Program-made: the position numbers and the translations under genes
Source of the DNA: Selenomonadales bacterium
Lineage (GTDB): Bacteria > Bacillota > Negativicutes > Selenomonadales > Selenomonadaceae
Assembly: GCA_900769615.1 (NCBI GenBank)
Contig: CAAGHH010000008.1
Location: 1 to 24,156, forward strand
Direction of reading: 5' to 3'
DNA length: 24,156 nucleotides
In this document: in pieces, positions 1 through 8,210 of the stretch
Layout: every line of letters starts with the position of its first letter
Numbering within the stretch: the first letter of the stretch is position 1
The notes under the pieces: generated by a model
What the model was told of the DNA's origin: nothing
Database searches by the model: none
What the model saw: only the letters and a program-made list of their open reading frames with translations

Positions 1-91
1 ACCTGTACCCATACCGAACACAGTAGTTAAGCACTCATACGCCGAAAGTACTTGTCTGGAGACGGGCTGGGAGGATAGGGCGTTGCTGGTT
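1..91 (+). rRNA. rrf: 5S ribosomal RNA, 3' part (5' end outside window)
   Basis: The first bases match the conserved 5S core (CCGAACACAG, then AGTTAAGC, then GCCGAAAGTACT) and the 3' segment GGGAGGATAGGGCGTTGCTGG. The 5' strand of helix I lies before the window, so the gene is partial and its exact 3' end is estimated. A strong intrinsic terminator follows within ten bases, so this is the last gene of an rRNA operon that enters from the left. Confidence 0.93.
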
Positions 92-97
92 AGATGT

Positions 98-127
98 AAG
101 GCATTCACTTAGGTGGATGCCTTTTTT
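98..127 (+). terminator. Intrinsic terminator of the upstream rRNA operon
   Basis: An 11-bp stem (98-108 with 113-123, one G-T pair) closes a TTAG tetraloop and runs into six T residues. Its place directly after the 5S gene fits an rrn operon terminator. Confidence 0.92.
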
Positions 128-175
128 ATTAGTGCAGTATGATGTTTTTATTTTTTTACTAAGGAGCGCAATTGT

Positions 176-1492
176 ATGCGACAAAAACGCAGAAGAAAGC
201 GCAGTTATAAACGAGTGAAGTGGCTGGCGGTAATACTGGTTGTCATTCTAGTAGCTGTAGCGGGAATTATAGCAGCAAAAAATTCAAGAGAACGTCAATT
301 TTATGATAATGGCATGGAAACTAGTAGCAGAGTAATGCATGTTATGATTCTAGGGGTTGATCGCAGAGAAGATGATGTTGGCCGCAGTGATACAATGATG
401 GTAACAGCAGTTGACATGGATCAGAAAAAAGCAGCGTTGCTTTCGGTACCACGTGATACTAGAGTTAAAATTGATGGTTATGGTTACGAGAAAATAAATC
501 ATGCTTATGCCTATGGTGGACATAAGCTTTCGCAGAATGCTATAGAAAATCTGCTAGGGGTTTCAATTGATCACTATATATTGATTGATACTAAAGCTTT
601 TGAGCGGATAATAGATGCTATTGGTGGAATTGATATCAATGTTGAGAAACGGATGTATTATGAAGATCCTTGGGATGACAATGGTGGTCTAGTGATTGAT
701 TTGTATCCAGGAGAGCAGCATCTTGATGGCCAAAAAGCTATTCAATATGTCCGTTATCGTGATGGTGAAGGTGATATTGGTCGCATAGGCCGTCAACAGC
801 ATTTTATAAAAGCAGTGTTGGCTAAAGTTATCTCACCGGAAATGCTGCCGAGACTGCCAAAGCTGGTAGAAGAAGTAAGTTCAGCAATTAAAACAGATAT
901 GTCACTTGCAGAACTACTGGAATTTGCTAATACTATGAAAAGTGTCCATGATAATGGACTGACAGCACAGATGGTACCAGGTCAGCCAGCCTACATTGAT
1001 GACGTAAGTTATTGGATTCCGGATATAACGGATTTGCGTGCATTGTTAGCTAGTGAATTGGGGAGTAACTTGACTGCTGAGGCTAGTGATAAAGCGCAGG
1101 CTGATGAGGATGCTTATATGGATGATCTGCCGAAGGGATTAAAACTTACTGCAGCTAAAAGCTCAGGCAAATTAGTTACAGCTAATAGTGATGAAGCTAA
1201 GACTGATGATAATGACGAAGAACCTTTAAAGCCTGATGAAATATCAGTTATGGTTATAAATGACAGTGGTATAAATGGTGCTGGTGCTAGAGTGGCAAGC
1301 ATTTTACAGAGCAAGGGGTTTATTATTTCTGGTGTGGAAACAGGCAAAACTAGTTCGCGTGAACAAACAACTATAACAACATCAGCGCGTAATACCAATT
1401 TATTTTATGGAATGCCTTTTAAATGTGTTATTATGGATGGTGGTGGAACCAATCAAGCCGTGGTGCGTATTGGGCTTGACTATCGTCGCTGA
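176..1492 (+). CDS. LytR-CpsA-Psr (LCP) family envelope glycopolymer transferase with LytR_C domain
   Basis: A 438-residue bitopic membrane protein. LCP enzymes move undecaprenyl-linked glycopolymers onto peptidoglycan or other acceptors outside the membrane. Seen here: a very basic N-terminus, one membrane segment at about residues 16-34, then the LCP domain (about 57-225) with MILGVDRRED, GRSDTMM, SVPRDTRV and YRDGEGDIGRIGRQQ, which carry the family's conserved Arg and Asp residues for pyrophosphate and lipid binding. An acidic linker (about 300-355) leads to a C-terminal LytR_C-type domain (about 358-438). An AAGGAG site lies about ten bases before the ATG. The gene is monocistronic, between the 5S terminator and its own terminator. 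I found no clear promoter in the short upstream gap. The acceptor and glycan cannot be told from sequence. Confidence 0.9.
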   Translation: MRQKRRRKRSYKRVKWLAVILVVILVAVAGIIAAKNSRERQFYDNGMETSSRVMHVMILGVDRREDDVGRSDTMMVTAVDMDQKKAALLSVPRDTRVKIDGYGYEKINHAYAYGGHKLSQNAIENLLGVSIDHYILIDTKAFERIIDAIGGIDINVEKRMYYEDPWDDNGGLVIDLYPGEQHLDGQKAIQYVRYRDGEGDIGRIGRQQHFIKAVLAKVISPEMLPRLPKLVEEVSSAIKTDMSLAELLEFANTMKSVHDNGLTAQMVPGQPAYIDDVSYWIPDITDLRALLASELGSNLTAEASDKAQADEDAYMDDLPKGLKLTAAKSSGKLVTANSDEAKTDDNDEEPLKPDEISVMVINDSGINGAGARVASILQSKGFIISGVETGKTSSREQTTITTSARNTNLFYGMPFKCVIMDGGGTNQAVVRIGLDYRR

Positions 1493-1497
1493 AATGG

Positions 1498-1524
1498 GAC
1501 GGAGCGTGGCTCCGTCTTATTTTA
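1498..1524 (+). terminator. Intrinsic terminator after the LCP gene
   Basis: A perfect 8-bp GC-rich stem, GACGGAGC (1498-1505) with GCTCCGTC (1509-1516), closes a three-base loop and is followed by TTATTTTA. It begins six bases after the stop codon. Confidence 0.88.
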
Positions 1525-1563
1525 TAGGAAAAATAAATGATATAAATATTAGAGGTGATATAA

Positions 1564-3531
1564 GTGAGTTTGTTAAAGGTAAATGGTTTAAATAAATCAT
1601 TTGGTATAGATGAATTGTTTCATGATGTGAATTTTTCAGTAGCAAGTGGTGATAAAGTTGGTTTTGTTGGTGCTAATGGTGCAGGAAAAACAACTTTGAT
1701 GCGTATTTTGCTGGGCAAGGAAGAAGCTGATGGTGGTCTAGTGCAATTTGACAGCGCTGATAGTATCGGTTATGTAGAGCAGCAGGCAGACTTTGGTGAA
1801 GGCACATTATATGATGAATTTAAACGAGCTTTTGATGATGTATTGAATTTAGCTGATCGCAAAAGAAGCTTAGAAAAAAAGATAGCCCAAGATACTTCAG
1901 AGGAAGTTATGCAGGAATATAGCAAAGTCGTTGAGCAATTTGAACGTTTGGAGGGGTACGATTATGAAAGCCGGATTAATCGGATTGCTTTTGGTTTAGG
2001 GTTTACGGAAAATGACTTTGAAAAAAATGTCCAGCATTTTTCTGGGGGACAAAAAACACGAATTTGTTTGGCCAAAGCACTGCTAAGAGAACCAGATTTT
2101 TTATTTCTTGATGAGCCTACCAATCACCTTGATATAAAAATGATTGAGTGGCTGGAAGCGTTTCTAAAAAATTACCGTGGTGGAGTATTAATAATATCGC
2201 ATGACCGTTATTTTTTAGATAAAGTAGCTACCAAAATTATTGAATTGGATAATAAAACTGTAACCAGTTATGAAGGAAATTATACTTATTTTATAAAAGT
2301 TAAAACTCAGCGGCGCGCGGCTTTAAAATCAGCGTATGAAAAGCAACAGGAGCATATAAAGAAAACTGAAGAATATATAAGAAAGTATAAAGCCGGTATA
2401 AAAAGCAAGCAGGCGCGAGGCCGGCAAAGTCAATTGAATCGGTTGGAAAGAATTGTGTTGCCACCAGAGTCAGCCGCCTTTAACTATTTTGCATTTAACG
2501 CTCCGCCAGAATGTGCCCAGCGTGTGGCTGAGCTGGAAGATGTAGCAGCTTTTTATGATAAAAATGAGATTTTTAGTCATTTGTCACTTTTAATTCGTAA
2601 GGGTGATGGTGTAGCTTTAGTTGGACCAAATGGCGCTGGCAAAACGACACTATTAAAGGTACTGTTAGGAGAGTTGCCAACGCCGACTGGACGGGTAAAA
2701 ATAGGCAGTCGGGTAAAAATAGGTTATTTTTCGCAGCAACATGAAGGGCTTAATATGGGCAATACCATTTTGGATGAAATCATGTATACTTATGGTATTG
2801 ATGAAGAACAAGCTCGTCATTATTTAGGAGCATTTTTATTTTATGGTGATGATGTATTGCGGATTATCGGTGATTTATCTGGCGGTGAACAATCAAGGGT
2901 AGCATTTTTAAAATTAATGCTGACCGGAGCTAATTTTTTAGTTCTTGATGAACCGACCAATCATCTTGATATTCCAGCACGTGAAGCCGTAGAAGAAGCA
3001 TTAATGGCTTATCCAGGTACTTTTTTAGCAGTATCACATGACCGGTATTTTCTTGATAAAGTTGCTAACTGTACGCTAGAATTAGCTGATGGAAAACTAA
3101 CTGAATATGCGGGCAACTACAGCTATTATCTAATGAAAAAAGAATTGGCAACTGCTGAAAAAGCTGAAGCTGAAAGCGAACATAAATTGGCTGAGAAAAG
3201 AGTTAAAGATAAACAGCTTAAGGCTAAGAAAAAAAATAAGGCTCAATTGCAAGCAGTAAGGTGCTTAGATACTAATAGCAAAAAAAATGACAAAGCAGAA
3301 TTAGGTAAAATTCAAAGCATGAGCGAAACTAAACGCCAAGAAATGATTCAGCGAGCTGAAGCTGAAATTGCTATGGCGGAAGCGGAACTAAAAGCCTTGG
3401 AGTATCAAATGAATGATCCGGAAATACAAAAAGATTTAGCAGAAAGCCAAAAAATCGCTGCCGCTTATGCAGCTAAGGAACAGGAGATTGATGAGCGTTA
3501 TGCTAAATGGGAACGATTGACTGAAGCATAA
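1564..3531 (+). CDS. ABC-F family ATP-binding protein (YdiF/Uup-like), ribosome-associated type
   Basis: A 655-residue soluble protein with two fused ABC ATPase domains and no membrane segments, which defines the ABC-F family. Members act on the ribosomal E site and tune translation. NBD1 has Walker A GANGAGKTT (36-44), signature SGGQ (160-163) and LDEPTNHLD with Asp183-Glu184. The inter-domain linker (about 240-305) is basic and helical. NBD2 has GPNGAGKTT (354-362), SGGEQ (439-443) and Asp462-Glu463. A Lys/Glu-rich coiled-coil tail (about 525-655) resembles the Uup/YdiF C-terminal domain. The start is GTG, preceded by AGAGGTG. Only 17 bases separate it from the helicase gene, so the two are probably co-transcribed. 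The ordinary linker length gives no reason to call it an antibiotic-resistance ABC-F. Confidence 0.9.
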   Translation: MSLLKVNGLNKSFGIDELFHDVNFSVASGDKVGFVGANGAGKTTLMRILLGKEEADGGLVQFDSADSIGYVEQQADFGEGTLYDEFKRAFDDVLNLADRKRSLEKKIAQDTSEEVMQEYSKVVEQFERLEGYDYESRINRIAFGLGFTENDFEKNVQHFSGGQKTRICLAKALLREPDFLFLDEPTNHLDIKMIEWLEAFLKNYRGGVLIISHDRYFLDKVATKIIELDNKTVTSYEGNYTYFIKVKTQRRAALKSAYEKQQEHIKKTEEYIRKYKAGIKSKQARGRQSQLNRLERIVLPPESAAFNYFAFNAPPECAQRVAELEDVAAFYDKNEIFSHLSLLIRKGDGVALVGPNGAGKTTLLKVLLGELPTPTGRVKIGSRVKIGYFSQQHEGLNMGNTILDEIMYTYGIDEEQARHYLGAFLFYGDDVLRIIGDLSGGEQSRVAFLKLMLTGANFLVLDEPTNHLDIPAREAVEEALMAYPGTFLAVSHDRYFLDKVANCTLELADGKLTEYAGNYSYYLMKKELATAEKAEAESEHKLAEKRVKDKQLKAKKKNKAQLQAVRCLDTNSKKNDKAELGKIQSMSETKRQEMIQRAEAEIAMAEAELKALEYQMNDPEIQKDLAESQKIAAAYAAKEQEIDERYAKWERLTEA

Positions 3532-3548
3532 CAAGTGAGGTGGCATTT

Positions 3549-5765
3549 ATGGCAGATATAAGCCAACGTAATAGACAAATGACCTTGGATTTAAATGCTG
3601 TAGAAGAAGTCGAGGGATTAGTTGATAGTATCATTTTTGCTAGTGATAATGGTGATTTTTCAGTTTTTCGCTTACGGCCAGTTAAACAAAATAGTCGAAT
3701 AACTGCTACCATTAACACAGAACCACCATTGGTTGGGCAGCAGGTTCATTTAAAAGGCAGTTGGATTACGCATCCACGTTTTGGTCAACAATTTAAAGCA
3801 ATTAGTATTCGCTTAGAAGCACCTACTAGTGTTGAGGGAATTGAGCGTTTTTTGGCGTCAGGGGTAATTGATGGCGTTGGTCCTGCGATGGCAAAACGCA
3901 TTGTGGCTAAATTTGGCAAGGATACATTGCAAATTATCGAAGAAAAACCACATCAATTGCAAAGTGTGTCTGGTATCGGGGTTAAGACGGCAGAGAAAAT
4001 AGCAGCTTCATATATGGCTCAATCGGAATTGCGGGAGATTATGTTATGGCTGGAAAGTCACGGTATATCAGGGTCTTTTGCCGCGCGTATATTTAAAAAA
4101 TATAGTTCATTTGCGATAGAGGTATTAGAAAATCATCCCTATAGGCTAGCACAAGAAATAGATGGCATAGGCTTTGCGACCGCTGACGCTATAGCAGCTA
4201 GTCTTGGCATGACTAAAGACAATGCCAGCAGGATAGCTGCGGGGATTGATTATGCATTGCAGCAGATTGCATTAAATGGACATTGTTGTATCCCAGATGA
4301 GCCATTGGTTGAACGAACGGCGAAATTGTTGCGGGTAGAAACCGCAACGGTTCGTGAGGTACTTAAACAACAATTACAAAAACAAAATTTGGCTGTAGAA
4401 TATGTGGGTAGCAATACGCTTATATATCCTAACTATCTTTATCGAGCTGAACAAAAAGTTGCGCGCAAGTTATTATATTTGCAAAAATATGCTGATAAAC
4501 TGACTGTAGCTGATCCAGAAAAAATGGTTGCGGAATGGGAAGTAAGAAATGATATTGATTTGGCCAAAGCGCAACGTGAAGCGATGAAATCGGTGCTGAC
4601 GCATGGGATATTTGTTCTTACTGGTGGACCGGGTACCGGTAAAACTACAGTTATACGCGGTATGCTGGATATGTTGGAATGGGCCGGTCTTGATATATTG
4701 CTAGGAGCGCCAACAGGCAGGGCAGCGAAAAGACTAGCTGAAGCTACTGGTCGCAAGACAATGACTGTTCATCGGATGCTGGAGGCACAGGGAGGCATGG
4801 GCGATGATGGTTCATCGCAGTTTGTTAAAGATGCTGATGAGCAGTTAGAAGCAGATGCGATTATATTAGATGAAGTATCTATGATGGATATAATACTAAT
4901 GCAGCATTTTATTGAGGCTGTTCCAGATGGTTGTCATGTAATTTTAGTTGGTGATGTTGATCAGTTGCCGGCAGTAGGACCAGGTTCGGTGCTAAAGGAT
5001 ATTCTGCGCTCTAGGGTTATTCCTAGTGTTCGCTTGACGGAAGTATTTCGTCAAAATGAAGAGAGCATGATAGTATTAAATGCTCATGCAATTAATGAAG
5101 GCAGAGTTCCAGTATGCATGCCAGCAAGTGATTTTCAGTTTATTGAAATAATGGATGCTGCGGCAACAGCCGATAATATAGTAAGGCTTTGCCAAAACGA
5201 ACTTCCCAGGCAAGGATGGAATCCTTTAATTGATGTACAGGTATTATCGCCAATGCATCGGCAAGAGTGTGGAGTTGAGAATCTAAATAAATTATTACAG
5301 GCCGCGCTCAATCCTAAATCGCCAAGTAAAGCCGAATTTATGAACACAGTACAGATTTTTCGTTTAGGCGATAAGGTAATGCAAACAAAAAACAATTATA
5401 CTAAGCAAGTATTTAATGGTGATATTGGTTTTATTACGGAAGTAGAGCCTAATCATATTGTGGTAAAATATGCTGAAGATCTTAGTGTAGAATATGAAAA
5501 AAGTGAATTAAATGAATTGCAGCTAGCTTATGCGATGAGTGTGCATAAAAGCCAGGGCAGTGAATATCCAGTGGTAATATTGCCACTTACGCGAGGTCAT
5601 CATATTATGCTGCAAAGAAATCTTTTATATACGGCAGTTACTAGAGCCAAGAAAAAAGTAATATTGCTTGGGAGTAAAGCTGCTTTAAATACGGCTGTAG
5701 CTAATGATCGCACTCGCAAGCGTTATACCTTGCTGGCAGAGAGATTAGCTCATAAATTAGATTAA
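3549..5765 (+). CDS. recD2: RecD2-type ATP-dependent DNA helicase (SF1B)
   Basis: A 738-residue protein of the RecD2/YrrC family, stand-alone 5'-3' helicases found in bacteria with or without RecBC and linked to replication-fork and repair stability. It has the N-terminal region and tandem helix-hairpin-helix motifs typical of RecD2, not of RecBCD RecD: GVIDGVGPAMAKRI, VSGIGVKTAEKI and IDGIGFATADAI (within about 95-220). The helicase core has Walker A GGPGTGKTT (359-367), GAPTGRAAKR, Walker B LDEVSMMD (Asp441), VGDVDQLPAVGPGS, LTEVFRQ, QTKNNY, MSVHKSQGSEYPVV and LLYTAVTRAK. I chose ATG 3549 over the in-frame GTG at 3540, because GAGGTGG (3537-3543) sits five bases before this ATG while the GTG has no ribosome-binding site. 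The stop codon touches the terminator stem. Confidence 0.93.
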   Translation: MADISQRNRQMTLDLNAVEEVEGLVDSIIFASDNGDFSVFRLRPVKQNSRITATINTEPPLVGQQVHLKGSWITHPRFGQQFKAISIRLEAPTSVEGIERFLASGVIDGVGPAMAKRIVAKFGKDTLQIIEEKPHQLQSVSGIGVKTAEKIAASYMAQSELREIMLWLESHGISGSFAARIFKKYSSFAIEVLENHPYRLAQEIDGIGFATADAIAASLGMTKDNASRIAAGIDYALQQIALNGHCCIPDEPLVERTAKLLRVETATVREVLKQQLQKQNLAVEYVGSNTLIYPNYLYRAEQKVARKLLYLQKYADKLTVADPEKMVAEWEVRNDIDLAKAQREAMKSVLTHGIFVLTGGPGTGKTTVIRGMLDMLEWAGLDILLGAPTGRAAKRLAEATGRKTMTVHRMLEAQGGMGDDGSSQFVKDADEQLEADAIILDEVSMMDIILMQHFIEAVPDGCHVILVGDVDQLPAVGPGSVLKDILRSRVIPSVRLTEVFRQNEESMIVLNAHAINEGRVPVCMPASDFQFIEIMDAAATADNIVRLCQNELPRQGWNPLIDVQVLSPMHRQECGVENLNKLLQAALNPKSPSKAEFMNTVQIFRLGDKVMQTKNNYTKQVFNGDIGFITEVEPNHIVVKYAEDLSVEYEKSELNELQLAYAMSVHKSQGSEYPVVILPLTRGHHIMLQRNLLYTAVTRAKKKVILLGSKAALNTAVANDRTRKRYTLLAERLAHKLD

Positions 5766-5811
5766 AAAAAGGTTTTGCCTAATGCTAAGCACAATTAGGC
5801 AAAACCTTTTT
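5766..5811. terminator. Bidirectional terminator between convergent recD2 and niaP-like genes
   Basis: A perfect 18-bp inverted repeat (5766-5783 with 5794-5811) around a 10-base loop. The left arm starts with an A-run and the right arm ends in a T-run, so it can terminate transcripts from both sides. It serves recD2 on the plus strand and the transporter gene on the minus strand, which ends ten bases away. Confidence 0.93.
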
Positions 5812-5821
5812 AGGTTAAAAT

Positions 5822-7165
5822 TTAAGCTTCGAAAGATTCTTCTAGTTCTTCTAATGTTTTTTGTTTGCTTTCCTTGCCTAGTCCAACGACTATAGCAGAA
5901 ACAATTATGAAAACGGAAGCGAACATCATAAATATAGTATTCATTCCCCAAGCATTAGCCAGCATAACTCCGACTAACATCGGTGCGAGCATACCGCCGA
6001 TACGGCCAAAACCTGCTGCCCAGCCGGAGCCTAAAGCCCTGATAGTAGTAGGATATTGTTCTGGCGTGTAAGTATAGATAACGCCCCAAGCACCTAGATT
6101 AAAGAAGCTCATAGCAGCGCCCCAGCACATGAGTGTGGCAGGGGTGCTGGCACTGCCAAAGAAGAAGCTGCAAATACCAGAAAGCAGTAAGAACAGAGAA
6201 AGTGTGTATTTGCGACCAATAATATCGACTAACCAAGCGGCTGCATAATAACCGGGCAACTGAGCCAAGGTCATAATAAGGACATATTCGAAGGTTTTTA
6301 CTACGGCAAAACCTTGCGCATAGACGATAGATGGCAGCCACATGAAAATGCCATAGTAGCTATAGACAATACCAAACCAAGCTAGCCATAACATTACGGT
6401 ACGAGTGCGAAACTTTTTGGACCACAAAGTCAAAAAATGCGGCTTGGCTGATTTTGGCTGCGCTTTTTCGGCTTCGCTTAAAGTGTCAGTAAATGGCAAG
6501 CTAGTTACATTAAGTTTAGCTTCTAATTTAAGAATTATAGTTTTGGCTTCATCTATGCGATTATGCGAAATTAAATAGCGGATTGATTCCGGCATATGCA
6601 AACGAATCAAAAATACGTAGAAAGCTGGCAAGGTACCGATGATGAAAGCAATCTGCCAGCCAAAGCGCGGGATAAGCAGATAAGCGACACAGGCAGCTAC
6701 GAGCCAGCCAAGTCCCCAAAAACTTTCCAAGAGAACAATAAAACGTCCTCTTAGGTGAGCTGGCGCATATTCACTCATCAGGGTAGCTGCTACAGGAAGT
6801 TCGCCACCTAGACCAAAGCCAACTAAAAAGCGGAAGAATAGCAAAGACTCATAACTCCAGGAAAGAGCACACATACCAGTTGATATACTGTAAAGCAAAA
6901 CAGTAAGTGTAAACACACGTTTACGTCCAATTCTATCAGCTAAAGTGCCAGCAAGAATTGCGCCTAACGCCATGCCAATAAGACCTATCGAGCCTATCCA
7001 GCCAACTTGGGCTGGACTTAGACTCCATTCTTTGGCAAGCACTGGCAGGACAAAGGCAATGAGACCAGTATCCATCGAGTCAAATAACCAGCCGAGTCCA
7101 GTTATAAGCAGTAATTTGTATTGGAAAGAGCCAACAGGCAGCTGTTCCAAACGTTCGAGAATCAT
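5822..7165 (-). CDS. niaP: Major facilitator superfamily transporter, NiaP-like (nicotinate uptake)
   Basis: A 447-residue, 12-helix MFS transporter. The protein matches my recollection of B. subtilis NiaP (YceI) along its length: GLGWLFDSMD, SPAQVGWIGS, LADRIGRKRVF, GLGGELPVAAT, VLLESFWGLGWL, YSYYGIFMWLPS, ALMTLAQLPGYYAAAWL-like text, FFNLGAWGV and YTYTPEQYPTTIRA. The loop GRKRVF and the second IGRKYT are MFS motif A. NiaP takes up nicotinate as an NAD precursor; the sugar/aromatic-acid MFS relatives are the main alternative for the substrate. The ATG has an AGAGGT site (7172-7177, complement) eight or so bases upstream. It is the only minus-strand gene in the window and is monocistronic. 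A sigma-A promoter with an embedded palindrome lies upstream. Confidence 0.8.
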   Translation of the reverse strand: MILERLEQLPVGSFQYKLLLITGLGWLFDSMDTGLIAFVLPVLAKEWSLSPAQVGWIGSIGLIGMALGAILAGTLADRIGRKRVFTLTVLLYSISTGMCALSWSYESLLFFRFLVGFGLGGELPVAATLMSEYAPAHLRGRFIVLLESFWGLGWLVAACVAYLLIPRFGWQIAFIIGTLPAFYVFLIRLHMPESIRYLISHNRIDEAKTIILKLEAKLNVTSLPFTDTLSEAEKAQPKSAKPHFLTLWSKKFRTRTVMLWLAWFGIVYSYYGIFMWLPSIVYAQGFAVVKTFEYVLIMTLAQLPGYYAAAWLVDIIGRKYTLSLFLLLSGICSFFFGSASTPATLMCWGAAMSFFNLGAWGVIYTYTPEQYPTTIRALGSGWAAGFGRIGGMLAPMLVGVMLANAWGMNTIFMMFASVFIIVSAIVVGLGKESKQKTLEELEESFEA

Positions 7166-7207
7166 AAAAATACCTCTTTTCCAGAACTATATAACAACAG
7201 TAGTTGT

Positions 7208-7236
7208 ATTATAGTCTGTCTTGACAGATGTCGCAA
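7208..7236 (-). promoter_or_regulatory. Sigma-A-type promoter of the niaP-like gene
   Basis: Read on the minus strand: -35 TTGCGA (7231-7236), a 17-bp spacer and -10 TATAAT (7208-7213). The predicted transcript starts near 7201. A small inverted repeat, ACAAC and GTTGT around AGTA (7194-7207), lies at the predicted 5' end of the mRNA and could be a hairpin or a second operator half. Confidence 0.72.
7215..7228. promoter_or_regulatory. Palindromic operator candidate inside the niaP-like promoter (possibly NiaR)
   Basis: The inverted repeat TCTGTC-TT-GACAGA has perfect 6-bp arms and lies wholly in the spacer between -35 and -10, where a bound repressor would block RNA polymerase. NiaR (YrxA) represses niacin uptake and NAD synthesis genes in Bacillota, and I recall its sites as palindromes with a TGTC-N2-GACA core. 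The assignment to NiaR is inference; the palindrome and its position are seen directly. Confidence 0.5.
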
Positions 7237-7287
7237 GTTAAAATTTTTATATTATATTGTTAGGCTAATATAGCCTTATAATGATAG

Positions 7288-7316
7288 TTTACAGAAAATG
7301 CGTATAGGTGTAATAT
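7288..7316 (+). promoter_or_regulatory. Probable promoter of thiD
   Basis: TTTACA (7288-7293) and TAATAT (7311-7316) are separated by 17 bp, 39 bases before the thiD start. A second -10-like TATAAT (7277-7282) has no good -35 partner. The short leader shows no TPP riboswitch. Confidence 0.5.
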
Positions 7317-7355
7317 AGAGGCATTGACACTAATACTACCGAGGGGGACTTTTAG

Positions 7356-8171
7356 ATGCAAGAAATTCCAAAGGTACTCAGCATAGCTGGCAGTGATTCA
7401 AGCGGTGGCGCGGGAATTCAGGCTGACTTGAAAACCATGATGGCGAATGGTGTTTATGGTATGAGCGCTATTACTGCGTTGACGGCGCAAAATACTACAG
7501 GGGTAACTGCTGTTTCGGAAGTAACACCAGAATTTTTAGCAGCACAAATTGATGCTGTATTTACAGACATCAGACCTGATGCTGTAAAAATAGGTATGGT
7601 TTCTTCGGCAGCATTGATAAAGGTCATTGCGGAAAAATTGCAAGAATATCAGGCACTAAATGTGGTAGTTGATCCAGTTATGGTAGCAACTAGTGGCGCT
7701 AAACTTATAGATGAGTCAGCAGTAGCTGCATTGCAGACTGAATTATTTCCATTAGCAGCGCTGATTACGCCAAATTTGCCGGAATTGCAGGTAATAGCTG
7801 ACACTAATATAAATAATGAAGCAGCTATGGCAAATACCGCGGTGGCTGTCAGTCAAAGGTTCAACGTTAATGTGTTAGGCAAGGGCGGTCATTTTGGCTA
7901 TGAAGCTAATGATGTATTAGCTATGACTGATGGCAGCAGTCAATGGTTTAAGGGACAGAGGATAGACAATCCTAATACGCATGGTACTGGCTGCACCTTA
8001 TCAAGTGCAATAGCAGCTAATTTGGCTAAGGGGTATGCTTTAGAGGATGCTATTTGGTTAGCCAAGGATTATTTGACTGGGGCTCTGCTGGATGGAATGA
8101 ATTTAGGTAAAGGTTCAGGACCTTTAAATCATGGTTTTGCGCTTAGTGGTGATTTTTTTGCAGCTGGCTAA
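7356..8171 (+). CDS. thiD: Hydroxymethylpyrimidine / phosphomethylpyrimidine kinase
   Basis: A 271-residue ribokinase-family enzyme that phosphorylates HMP and HMP-P to HMP-PP, the pyrimidine half of thiamine. Seen: LSIAGSDSSGGAGIQADLKT near the N-terminus (substrate site), the ALTAQNT segment, IKIGM-like VKIGMVSS, VVDPVMVATSG, ITPNLPE and the anion-hole motif HGTGCTLSSA near residue 210, which holds the catalytic Cys/Gly region. Length is normal for ThiD. GAGGGGG (7341-7347) lies eight bases before the ATG. No other thiamine gene is nearby, so it may serve salvage. A PdxK-like pyridoxal kinase is the alternative, but the motifs favour ThiD. Only 39 bases and no terminator separate it from the next gene. 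Confidence 0.92.
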   Translation: MQEIPKVLSIAGSDSSGGAGIQADLKTMMANGVYGMSAITALTAQNTTGVTAVSEVTPEFLAAQIDAVFTDIRPDAVKIGMVSSAALIKVIAEKLQEYQALNVVVDPVMVATSGAKLIDESAVAALQTELFPLAALITPNLPELQVIADTNINNEAAMANTAVAVSQRFNVNVLGKGGHFGYEANDVLAMTDGSSQWFKGQRIDNPNTHGTGCTLSSAIAANLAKGYALEDAIWLAKDYLTGALLDGMNLGKGSGPLNHGFALSGDFFAAG

Positions 8172-8210
8172 GCTCGATAAAAGTAGTAATGGATAGGAGT
8201 AAATATTTTA

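Noticed and set aside
1407..1595. 62-codon plus-strand ORF between the LCP and ABC-F genes
   Set aside because: It overlaps the end of the LCP gene, crosses that gene's terminator hairpin and runs into the ABC-F start, with no ribosome-binding site or family resemblance.
1564..3531. Antibiotic-resistance (ARE) ABC-F protein
   Set aside because: The linker between the two ATPase domains is of ordinary length and composition, and the Uup/YdiF-like tail fits a housekeeping ABC-F.
7317..7355. Possible TPP riboswitch in front of thiD
   Set aside because: The leader from the likely promoter is under 40 bases and has none of the THI-element motifs.
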